A stretch of 39,364 bases of DNA from Plakobranchus ocellatus (Eukaryota; Mollusca; Gastropoda; Plakobranchidae). Shown one piece after another: positions 1 to 11,500 of the stretch (the first letter of the stretch is position 1; the number at the start of each line of letters is the position of its first letter). The notes under the pieces are model-generated. The model saw only the letters and a list, made by a program, of their open reading frames with translations. It did not search any database and was not told where the DNA came from. Made by a program: the position numbers and the translations under genes. The stretch covers positions 4,563,152-4,602,515 of the forward strand of contig BLXT01005617.1 in NCBI GenBank assembly GCA_019648995.1, read 5' to 3'.

Positions 1-2507
1 AGATCTAATGTGCTTACACGAGTTAAAGAAGGCTGACCGCAACAGGTCATCTCGTGATTGGCTAAATACAACACTCAAGGGTTTGCATTTTAATGAATGC
101 TAGGCATTGCTTGTGTGTGGTGTGGGCCCTGATCACAGTGATAAAGAACTTTGGCACATCGTAATGCCCTTTAAATCTAGTTTTTGTCATTTGCTCAGCC
201 ATTGTGAATCTTTCAGCCTGAGAGGTAATTCGTTTTCTTGTTCATCATAAATTTACCACTGAGATTGAGATCCATGAAACTAAAATGGCATCAAACAAAA
301 GAGGGAACTCAGAGGGGAAAGGAATTTTTTCTGAGTATTTCTAGTGGCTTGCGTACTTCAGTAGACTCATCAATCCTATAAATAGGGCCCCAACTCCTCT
401 TAATATTAATAATCTGAAGTTTTTTTTTTCTCTAACAGTAACAAGGACCTTGGCTGTAGCAAAACCTTGGCTATAACGAAACTGTAGTCCTCTCCCGCCG
501 ATTTTGCTATATCCAGTACTGTGTTTTGGATTTTAACTTTCCAATGCGGGAATCTCAAATCACTTCTACAAAAAAAATATTTTTGAATAAAATTTATAAT
601 CCATATTTGTCTATTTGATTGAGATGCAAAGTTTAAATTTGCATGAAATGGTAAATTAAAGGAAAAGAGACAATCGACTATGAATTTATTCTTTTTCTTA
701 TAAATTTTTAAAATTTAATAAGAACAAATCTAGACAAACATGAACTACTATTTTTTGCTATTAATTTTTTCATTGTTAAAAAACTCCCTTGAAGATTAAA
801 TTCTGTCTTGAAAACAATCTTAATTTCTGAATCAAAAAGCCATAAATATGTGAACTTTTTTTTTTAGTTTACCTTCTGTTTTTTATGGTTATAGAAGGTA
901 TTTTTATATGATACAAACCCGGTCTAGTTGTGGTAAGTTTAAAACCTTCAAATCCAAATCTAGAGATGCAGATTAAGTTCTAAATTTTATTAGCTCTAGG
1001 TCTTGCTTTAGAAAATCTGGATCTATATCTCAATCATATCATGTATCTAATTGTAGACTAAATATTTGTTACGTGAGTGTAGAAAATCTGAACCTTTGTA
1101 CTTTGTCTTACTTTGCATTGTGTTATTGGTAGCAAGGTCTATGTAAGTTAATATAGATGTTCGATACTGATATTTTATGCGTTTCCAAAAAAAACAAAAA
1201 AAAAAAGCAGCAAAGAATGCAATGTTTTGTATTTTTAAAAAAGTCATTTAATGGTCTCAAAAACTAAAGAAAGACTCATCCAAGATTTGAATACAGATCA
1301 GGTGCATTACTAGCCAAACACTACTTTTATCTATGAGTTAAGTTAACCATACAAATTCTCTCATATAAATCTTCACAAAAATGTTCATTGTCATAGACTT
1401 TTATATGGCTGCCTCCATGAAAAATTCCGTAAAGTTAGCCACTTACATCTATTTCCCAGAGAAAAATTGAATGAACATTACTGGAAAAAAATAAAGTGGT
1501 TCCCACCTTTGGTCCAGGCATCAGGGAAACCAGGCATGGGCACCACTTTATTTTTATACAATGAATGAGAAATGGTCATGAATTCAATCTTATTACTGCA
1601 GCTAACAGCTGTCAAAAAAAAAAACCCAAGACCAAGCTAAATTATTATATTGCATGAAACATTGAAACAGAATATGGAAAAGGTCCATTCCGAAACAGGA
1701 AATCCACAGAGAGAGGGTTCCATCCACCTCTTTCTGGACAGTAATGAAGCTATGAGACAGATCCAATAATTTGAATCTTTTTAAATTCAAAATTAGATCA
1801 TTACCATAGAATTGAAATTTGAAGAGTACAGCTGTATGGAGCTTTAACCATAAATTACTCTTTTGAGCTGCTGCAACTTAGGTTGATGTCTTTATAAATG
1901 ACATTCTTCAAGGATCGAAATTTTGTAATTTTTTTTATTTATCCATGGGAGCGTAATAATTAAAAATCATTTTAACTCATAGACTCATTCAATGCCTACG
2001 AGATTAACACTGTCTTGCCCAGCACTTATTTTTTAAATGTTGCATTGTTTTTTGTCAATCCATAATTTATTGTGGAAAGATCTAAAGTGTTAGGATACAT
2101 TCAGATACATCTTTGCATAAAATAGTGAATGATTTAATACAGTATATTTTATTATTGTCAAAAATGAGTCGTTAGTTAATTATTGTAAAAAAGCTGCTGA
2201 GTTTCTTTTTAAATCCTTAGCTTTGATTCTTGATAGCAAATATGTCTTAGTTGGATGTAGAGCTTATATTAAACTTCAAAAGAAAAAGCTTGTAAAGGTC
2301 TTCATTCAGTTCAACACATATGTATCTTTCTTATTTTCCACCTTATTCCATATATTTACTACTTTTATCATTTTTAATTTTTCACTATACTAATTTTGCA
2401 TTTGAGTCTGGGTTTACTCACTGTTGACCCACTGTTTCTTGAATTTCCTTGAAAAAAAAATGCAATATATAACAAGTCAACACATTTAACTTGTTTTTAT
2501 CTTGCAG
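1..2507. other. Upstream non-coding flank
   Basis: No open frame here resembles a known protein, and those present are short and AT-biased. Two small structures stand out. One is an imperfect duplicated 18-bp motif near 450-485 containing the words CCTTGGCT and ATAACGAAA, which recalls pogo/Tc1 transposon ends. The other is a hairpin at 1487-1555, listed separately. The segment probably holds the promoter and 5' end of the ANKLE1-like gene, but I cannot point to a TATA box or initiator with confidence. Confidence 0.5.
1487..1555. repeat. Inverted repeat / potential hairpin
   Basis: The 14-bp arm AAAAATAAAGTGGT (1487-1500) has an exact reverse complement at 1542-1555, with a 41-bp centre that is itself partly self-complementary (CCCA...GGT-like words on both sides). 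The AATAAA word inside the arm means each strand also carries a poly(A)-signal-like hexamer. It could be a tiny MITE or a chance foldback. No target-site duplication is obvious. Confidence 0.5.
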
Positions 2508-2568
2508 GCTGACTTCTTCATACATTTGTTGCCTTGTCTTCGGAATAAAAAGAGTGTGCTAACGGAAG
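2508..2568 (+). other. Candidate 5' UTR exon of the ANKLE1-like gene
   Basis: A 61-bp segment lies between a good acceptor (TTTTTATCTTGCAG) and a strong donor (GAAG followed by GTAAGG). If joined to the exon beginning at 3440, all reading frames would have to pass the in-frame TAG at 3480-3482 just before the chosen ATG, so it would be untranslated leader. This rests on splice-site quality only, and RNA evidence is lacking. Confidence 0.35.
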
Positions 2569-3439
2569 GTAAGGAAATATAAGAAGAGGCTATATAATGA
2601 TAATATATATATGATATGTGGGGGATATACAAATGTGTTTCAATACTATTAATTCTCTTTTTTTTGTATTGGAAGAAAAAGTGGATTGATTGATCAGGAG
2701 ATAGGAGAGAAGCGTTAAATGATAAATGCTTTATAGTTTAAATACCATTTAATTATCTTCAGCTGCTAGATCAGTGTGGTTGCTTTTTAAAAGTATATTT
2801 TGTGTGTGTGCTATTCTTGGAAGTATTTAAGTGTAACAAAAGGGGACTTCTGTATAATCAATGCACTATTGACCTTGATGAGTCTGTACAGTGCAAATTG
2901 CAATACAAACCTCTATTTTAGGCAACATTAACCACTAGGTTATTGAGTGAAAAAAAACATTTACTGCTCAGAAAAAAGGAGATATGATGTCTAGTCTAAG
3001 ATCTCTTCATTTTATGAAGGGTAAATTCCGTTTATGTCCTCATGATGATTTTTATGCATCGTTGTCCCCAATGCTTTAGCCAAATAGGACAAAATTGATC
3101 AAATTAGAGTTATTTGTAGAGGATGAATAATTTATTGGACATCATCATATAGTGCTAACGAATGGTTAAATATTTATTCCTAAGATCAATATTGTCATAT
3201 GATGGCAGCTGTAAACGTCATTGTGGTGTTCTGTAATGTAACCCTAAAAATTTCTTTTATTTATTTTGCGTCAATTTTTATTTGCTTATAAGTTCTTTTG
3301 ATCCTAAATTTTATTGTTTGAAGTAGTTTAATTTAATAGGTTCTATCAATTGAATTCCATCATTTAGTTTTAAATTTTGTCCTGCTTCCTCATCAGTGCT
3401 CTTAACTTTTGTGCACATTGCATATTTTTCTCAATACAG

Positions 3440-3538
3440 GTCTTTGATGTACGCTTTGGCCAACTTCATCTTTATATCTTAGCGAGCAATGAATCTTGTA
3501 CAACTTTTAAAAGCAGAGGAGCATCCAGAAAAATGGAG
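3440..3538 (+). CDS. ANKLE1: ANKLE1 exon with start codon (coding 3489-3538)
   Basis: The exon opens after the acceptor TTTTTCTCAATACAG and has 49 bases of leader with an in-frame stop (TAG, 3480-3482). Translation starts at ATG 3489: MNLVQLLKAEEHPEKW plus two bases. The exon ends AG before GTTAAA, a poor donor at +3 to +6. Joining to 4247 restores an Arg codon and gives an uninterrupted helix-like lead into the first ankyrin repeat. The start is supported by frame logic but not by homology, because this N-terminus varies in the family. Confidence 0.7.
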
Positions 3539-6500
3539 GTTAAAGTCACAAGCCTGTTCTTTTAAAATTTAGATGCACATAGTTTACATTTATTTTTCTG
3601 AATAGATCAGTGTGTTAAAACTATTTATAATGGCATTTTTGACTGTGCTCTACACTATTTTTAGCAATTTTTTTTCATTTGAATTAACTTTTAAGAGCAC
3701 GTTGTGAAATATGTAGGAGATGACATGGACTTATAAAAACTAACTGATTTTTTAAAAAAATCCCTTTTTGTGAAAGTATTTTAGACTGTGATCATACTTT
3801 GGTAAATAAGTCCTACTTCAAGACCTAATTGATTTTTAAGGCACTTTCAAACTTCTGTCCTTGTCAATAAATCAATATATCCATTTTGTATAAGTCATTT
3901 GTATATTTGTGCAAACTGCTCTTTAAAAACCGTCTTTTAATAATATGAAAATAATGTGCTGAACAGGAAGCATTTGAATTATTTTTTTAGTTGATTTTTA
4001 CAAATGTACATTGGGTTGTGTGTTGTAAAATGATTACAGTTTTATTTTTGCCTTCAATGCTCGTCTCCCATCCATATTATAATGCAAACCTTGTTATTTT
4101 TCTCAATCATATAAAATTTTGAACCATTGCTTGTGCAGTGACATCAAAGGAAAAAATTGCAATTCAGCATTTCTCTCTGCCTTTTACATTGCTACTTACT
4201 GTATGTTTGGTTTTAGGAGAAAAAAAATATTTGTTTTAATTTACAGGGATGTGGAGTTTGCCTTGAGAAGAGGTGAAGATCCCAATCAAATCTTGCCTTG
4301 TGAAGGTGTGTGTGCAATGCATCTTGCAGCAGGTCTTGGTGAAAAGCCTGTCAATCTGATGTTGCGATATGGAGGAAATCCAAACATTGAGTAAGACTTT
4401 TTATACACTCTATCCTTTTCAAGCAAATTTGAACATTGTCTAACCTTGCTCAAAATCAACATAATGCAATCAGTTTTTCAGATTAAAAAGTTCACAGGGT
4501 GCAGTAACTCTTATTTTTGGTTTTAATTTTAAAAAAGTGGTTTTTTTTTTCTTAAATTGTTTCTCTTCTGATGATTCAAAAAATGTTAGGTATCTATCTC
4601 CTCAGATTATAAATAAATCAACTATTAGAATGATTTTGTAACTCTAGAGGATCTTACCACTCAGGATCCATTAGCCTGGGTAATCTACTCTAAAATGGGA
4701 TTGCAAATTATCTGTATCTAATTTCTATAATTGAGCTAAAATCTTTATTATAAATAATTCTATGATTGATTTTTCCTTTTGTGCATTTCTGTTGCATTTT
4801 CCAATTCAATACCTTATAGAAACCATTCAGCAGTTATTTTTGAGATAGAGATTTTTTTAAAACAAATTTTTTCATGTCCAAATCTGATAATTTTTAAATG
4901 TTCTGTTTATTTCAATATGGAGTTTTAGAGTTAAAGTTTACACATCAATGATCAAAAGCTCCACCTTTTGTTTTTCAAAACACATGTGGGTTTGGGGTAA
5001 AAAGCTAGAAGTTATCTAAGAAACAATTTAAATGATTTTCTAGTTGCTAAGTGAAAATTAAAAAAATTTAAAATAATGACATTTACTACTGCTTCAAAAG
5101 GATAAAACAACTGATTAGGCTGTGGCATTACAGATCGATATATCCATTAGTCAAATTGGTTACAACGGCTGCCATTTAAAATTATTGTCATGTCCTTGTT
5201 ACATTCAGTTTTTTTTCATGAATAGTATGTTATGTCATTTTGTAATAGGCAAGGTGCAAATTTTTTCTGCCTGGCTGAATTTGATCAATGCCATATTAAG
5301 TTTTATTTGATACTGTGACTTGAAGTGATGTCAAAACAAAAGGAAAATTAATTTAAAGAGGAAATAAGATTATTCTCATTCAGTCTTTCCAAACAGGATA
5401 AGCTTACAAAAAAAAAAGTACTTTTGCACCTCAAAAGGCTTTAATACAACGCAATTCTGAATTGTGTAAAAATTAATTAACTAAAAAAAAAAACAAAACA
5501 CACAAGCTGCAATTTTGAAATATTTCTATATGGCATAAGAGATAAGAAAAAAAGAATGAATCATTATCCATGACCTAATTTTTTTGCCTATTATGTCGTA
5601 TGAATTGAACAAGGTCTAATTTTATCTGTAAAGGTTGCAAAATTAAAATTATAACTTTTCATGCATTCTCAACTAACAGAATCAGAATTTTCATCATTTA
5701 AGAATCATAGAACATTAAGTTCTTAGATTTGAATCATAACCAAACTTTGTCCCAGAGACTTATAATTTATTCTAGTAAAAATTAAGGTAAAGATTGCATT
5801 TCATGGTGCTCAACCCCACAGAGAGAGAGAGTGATCTGAGCACTTTGTGTTTTATTTTTAACAAAGAGTACCACACCATGGCCATCAGTTGTTAAATATA
5901 GAGGGATCTGACCTCTTTACGCACTATTCAAAATGAATGGTACAGAACAGCTGCCATTAGGCACTAATTTATTTTATAAATAAAACCCTTTCTGTCAGGT
6001 AAAAATTTCGTATGCAGGAAATGCACATAAAGCCTTTCTTAACCTTTTTCACATTGATACCTTGCCAGTGCAGCCAGGTCCAAGAGTGGAATGTGACCCC
6101 AAAACTAAATGCGATAAAGTGGAAGCCAATTTGCAAACTTTCCTTTGCTTTTAGATATAAACGTACATATTAAAAATGTAACCTCCCACAAGATAAAGAA
6201 TGCCGGAGTAGAAAAAGGATTAATCATCTTAACTCTGTCTCGGTTCTCCTTTTCTTCTATTGATTTAAAGGAAAAAAATGGATATGACAGAAAAACTCAC
6301 AATTTATTCAAAACTAGTATTATGGGCGTATATGCATCATGAGCAAAGACTTTACAACATCTCAAAAAGTCAACTGTCAGCCATAGATTGTAAAGGCCTC
6401 TGCATTCAATATGCATGTGGATTTAGATTTCCAATTTCTGGCTCTTTTATTCATGAATTTTTGCATTTTTGTAATTTTAAATGAATTAATTAAAGGTTTT

Positions 6501-8526
6501 TTTTTTTATTGATTTATTGGTTTTTTTTGCCTCAGGGCTATGGATGGTACAACACCACTTCATGTGGCTGCATCATGGGGTTGCACATCTGCAGTCTTAG
6601 CACTCCTACAGCATGGAGCCAGCAGCACCTGTCAAGATGAGGTTTGGTTGAAGCAATTTTCTATCTTTTTTTTTTTTTTTTGTTCACTGAAAATATTACA
6701 GTCTCAGATGGAAATTAAATTAAAAATAATGATTGTTTATTCAGAATAAAATACATTTTTCTTCAACACTTTTTAAAATCATAAATCAGTCTTACAACAA
6801 TAATGTGTTTTTCTGATTCATGAGTTTCAAATGCTATTGTAAAAATGGCTCTCTTGTATTTGTGATTATTTTCAATAAATTTTTATTATTGCAAAACAAA
6901 CAAAAAAGTTTCAAATTTTATTGGCTATCTTCTAATTAAAAAAAAAAACAAACCTCAATCTGTTTATAAAGTGGAGTATGATAACAATGACCTTAGCTAT
7001 ATATTTGACAAATGTTTTTGTTTTTTTGTTTTTTTTTGTTACAGAATGGAAAAACTCCCTATGATTTGGCGTTAGAAGGAGGAAGCCATGATTGTGCTTC
7101 ACAACTTTTGCCAAAGTGTAAGATTTATTGCAATTATTTGTCTGATGTGGATATAAATTTTTTGAAGCTTAAACTAAATATAGAAATTTATTCATTCATG
7201 CTTTTGGCAAAGAATTAAAATCTCAGATTCAGATGACTTATAAATTATTTCAGAAGAGTTTCTTATGAGATTTTATATAGTTAGGTATGTTATGTATGTT
7301 AAAATGCATTTACTAATATTCATTTAGATTTTTTGTGATGTAAGGCAGATCATCTTTGCTTCTTTACATGAAATTATGGCTGCAAGATACTTGAAATTTT
7401 TTTTTTCTTACATAACTTCCACTTGTGCTATGAACTGAATTATTGTAAATGGATGGATGACTGCTAGCCAAAATTAAAGTCTGACAGATCAATGACTGCT
7501 AAAAGTTCACTTACCATTGATTCAAATCTACTCTAGACACAAAACATGTTATGTAAAGCACACATCTGATTTGAATTTTTTCTAATCAAAATAAGACCTA
7601 AAATATTTGAATGATTTTATAAAAGTGAATCTGCAACTTATTCATCAACATTAGACCTAGTAAGATCTGATGACCTTTTTATGCCACACTGTTGTAATAA
7701 ATCACATTCTGCAATCATGATGTCATAAAATCCATCACTGGTGAAACCTATTGTGCTATTCCATATTGCTAATTTTTCTTGCTCCTAATTTGAGTGCACC
7801 AATTTTGTTTGTTCAAACCCAGTAAGTAAAGTTAGCTGTGTTGCTTGATGATTAAATAACTGCTTGCAAATTAAAATCTTTTGAAACAGTATTCAAATTA
7901 GGTTCATGTTGTACATGTGGCAAGTCATTGGGATCTGATATTTTAAATTTTGGTCCAGGTGCATATCAATTTTGGATCCAATAACATTTTACGTACATTT
8001 TGTGTATGCTTTTGGAAATTTGAAACGGTTTTCAAATACTTTAAAGAGTCTTAAAATAAAATTGCCCTTATGGTAAAGGAGATGGTTTAAATACAAGTCT
8101 TGCCCTGGGCTCCTGTTTCTTTTTTACAAGTATTTGACTCCAAGGGGGTTAAGAATTAATGATATCTTATATTTTATAGATTTAACTAGATAGGACAACA
8201 AAAGATAAAGTCTTGTCACTTATCTATTTGGGCCGATGGTTCACCAATGTAAAAGTTCTCGGGGTTGATGGAAATGTGAATAAATCTATATCATATACTA
8301 AGCAATTTTATTTATTCTACTGATAGATAGATCTAACTAGGAGCTTTTCTTTTTGCTTTAATCTTGTGAAGAATATTTATTACTCATCCAATTTTTTTTC
8401 ATCTGATTGGTGAGGGGTTAAGCAAGCAAGTAAAACGATAAAACGGGGGATTAGGCCAACAACCTCAGTCTGATGTGCTCTTTCCTCCTCCCCTTATCAA
8501 AAAGGAAAGATATATAATATATATAA

Positions 8527-8568
<42 letters not shown>

Positions 8569-11500
8569 TGAGATATGGAGATAAATTCTAGGTATAAATG
8601 GCTTAAAATTATGTGCTTTGTATTAATTGACATAAGTTTAGTTTCAATATTTCAATTGTACCTTAGAACACTATGGATGACGCATTGTCACTAAGGCAAC
8701 ATCACCAACAAAGCAAGAGATTCATCACTTCTAATAGATACATAACACCCTATGTGAAACAGACATATATTTCCATGCACAGTATGGGCTGACTTATCAA
8801 CAATAATCACCTCTTCTTCTTTTATTACAGCCCAGGAGATTATAATTCTAAAAATTTTGATGTATATTTTTTAAATTTTTATATGAATTATGATTTTTTC
8901 AGTTATATTTTCACATTGTCAAAAACTAGTATTATTATGTTTATACAGCGTGTGAGGGCGGTTATCACAAATGACATCAGTAAAAGGCTGAAGGCTATAT
9001 GTTTACCAAATTTCTAATCAAAAGTAACACAAAAATAAAGTTTAAAAAAAAAACTGTAAAAAAGTATCTGTAAAATCATTTCAAATCAGAATGCCCCATA
9101 GTAATGATTTAGATGAGATGTGGAAGAAGAAGCTAACTTTGATCTATGAAGGTTAAGGTTAACATTAAAAACAAATTTGATCATAATAAATATTCTGTTG
9201 AGCTAAAAGAAAAAAAATCCTGTAGCATTCCACACTTTGGTGTACAAGAGGAAATAAAAGAAAAGCTAGGCAATTGAAAATCATAGCTCTGGAATATATT
9301 TTTTCCCTTTGCCTGTAAATTGTATTCAAAGCAATAAAGACGCTTGAAAAATGTACAAAAATAAAATTGGAGTATAGAGTTGGATATTGATGGAAATCAT
9401 TGCATTACTGTGACATGTCAGATCTTCCAAATATATTGCATAAATTTCTGAGTTGCTTTAATACTTTTTTTTCTTTTTTTTTTAATCCTTCAATTTTTAT
9501 AACTTTATGGTGGTTTCATTGTCCACAGGCCTCAAAGTGTCAAGCCCTCTGACATATGCTGCTGACAAAAGTCCTAGCTCTTGTACCTTGAATTCTCCAA
9601 AAAGTCCACAAACCATTACTCAGAAATTATACAGATATCTGGAGCAAGGCACACCAGTTTATTTTGATGCCACCTCTCCAGACAGACCTTGCCTGGGATT
9701 CAAACATGGTCACTGTGCTGAGTCAGCAAAAGCAGCCTCTTCATGTCTGATGCCAAAAAACATTTCATATGAGTCACCATTGAAATCAAAACCATCATTT
9801 CCAGGCAAAAGAGAATATCACTCGCCCTTAACTTCACCAAATAAGCATACATACAGTTCTTGTTCGTTACACTCCATTCATGATTCTCCTCGTAAGGTCG
9901 CATGGGCTCCTCAAAACTTTCAGATATCGCATGATCTTTGCTGCCAGAAGTATCAACACTTCTTATCACAGCATTGCTGTGTTCCTAATCACAATAGTCC
10001 CATTTGCTGCTCTGCCTCAACAAACTCAATTGAGACTAACTTACAATCACATGTTGATCATAAGTTCCTACAGACACCTTTATGTTCGAACAGCCACCAT
10101 GTGCATCCTCCTTCTCACTGTAGTCATTTGGCTCATTCATGTCCTATCAACCAATTTTCAACTTGTATTCATAACCATGATAGTGGTAATGGTTCAATTT
10201 CCAGTGGCTCCTGCTTTTCTTGTTCAAAACCATCTGTGGATCATATTTCATTTGAGAAAGAAAGTCACTTGGGAAAGAAAATAGAGACAGTAGAATCCCT
10301 GATGACAAACAGTGCAGATATGTGTAGAGGCAGTGTGGTCAATAAAAACGCAAACGTCTCTGAAACTCTTAATAGAAATGAATGTGAGGAAAATAGAAAT
10401 AGATGTGGTGTTGCAGAGAGCACTACAGCATCTGGGTCTCAAGAAAATGTATATGTAGATTATTCAACTACAGCTTCAAATGTTCCAAGGAGCCTCTTGA
10501 AATCTCAGTACTCTTCAGCCTTGGCATCCCCTGCTGCCAGTCCACATGATAAAGTAGCTGCCTTTGTTTTGTCAACAGCAGACTTCATGTCTCAATGTAA
10601 CATTAAAGACACAAACCAGCAAGCAAGTACTAGTGTCTTAAGTATCAACAATGATTCTAAAAGCGGTAGCGATCAAACCATCTCTGATTCATCAATAAAC
10701 ACCTTTGAGACCTGCTCAGAGAGCCTTTGTTGTGTTAGTGAATTAGTGAAGGAGAAGGAAAAAGAGCTAAACCTTCCCAAACTTGATGAAAATGCTCTTA
10801 CTAATAGTAAAAAGGCTCATGGTGAGGTATCAATCGTGAAAGCTAAACTGCCTCTGTCTCAGTGGAAACCTCCCTGCACTTCTATCACTACTGATCTGGG
10901 AGACATAATTTCATCTGATGAAAGCTATTTGACTCACAGGTCACCAAGAATTTATCGCATGAAAATCAGAAAGCCTGTTGTGAATGAGGATGAAAATTAT
11001 TTAAAAAATGGCTATAAAAATATGTTTTCTCCAGGAACAGTTCAAATCAAACAAAAAGTCAAATCCAATGCCCACTCTGATGCCCGTTCAGATGATAGTA
11101 TATTTAGTAATGTAACAGCTAAGGAAATTGTTGTGAGAGATAAAGAGTCAGGCATAGTATTTATTGAGAAACACACTCCCTCTGTCAGTGGAGGAAGTGT
11201 AGGAAGGAGATCCCTTGATAGCGTATCAAGTGCTGCCACTGTAGATTCCCAAGGTACTTTGATTTATGACTGGCGCACACTTGCTGAAATATCTAAACCA
11301 GCAAGCACAGGAGTTGTATCTAAAAGGTCCCGTGGTCAAACATTTCAATCTAAATTTACAAACAACACCCAGTCTTTCATGGCAGCTCGAAGTAATGATT
11401 CTCCAGCTTCATCTGGTAGCTCTAGCAATGCCATCAGTCAATTATTAGCCAGTGAAGATGAACTGATCGACTCTGATATCCCAGACCATCTGGCCAAGCT

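Noticed and set aside
430-545. Possible second pogo/Tc1-type element
   Set aside because: Only short words (CCTTGGCT, ATAACGAAA, CCAGTACTG) recall transposon ends. No matching terminal repeats or TA duplication could be placed.
8451-8633. Tyr-Ile repeat ORF
   Set aside because: Translation of the (AT)n microsatellite.
9880-10284. 134-codon plus-strand ORF that looks like a membrane protein
   Set aside because: It is the +1 shadow frame of the ANKLE1 linker exon; the hydrophobicity comes from the CAT/CAC/TCA-rich codons of the real frame.
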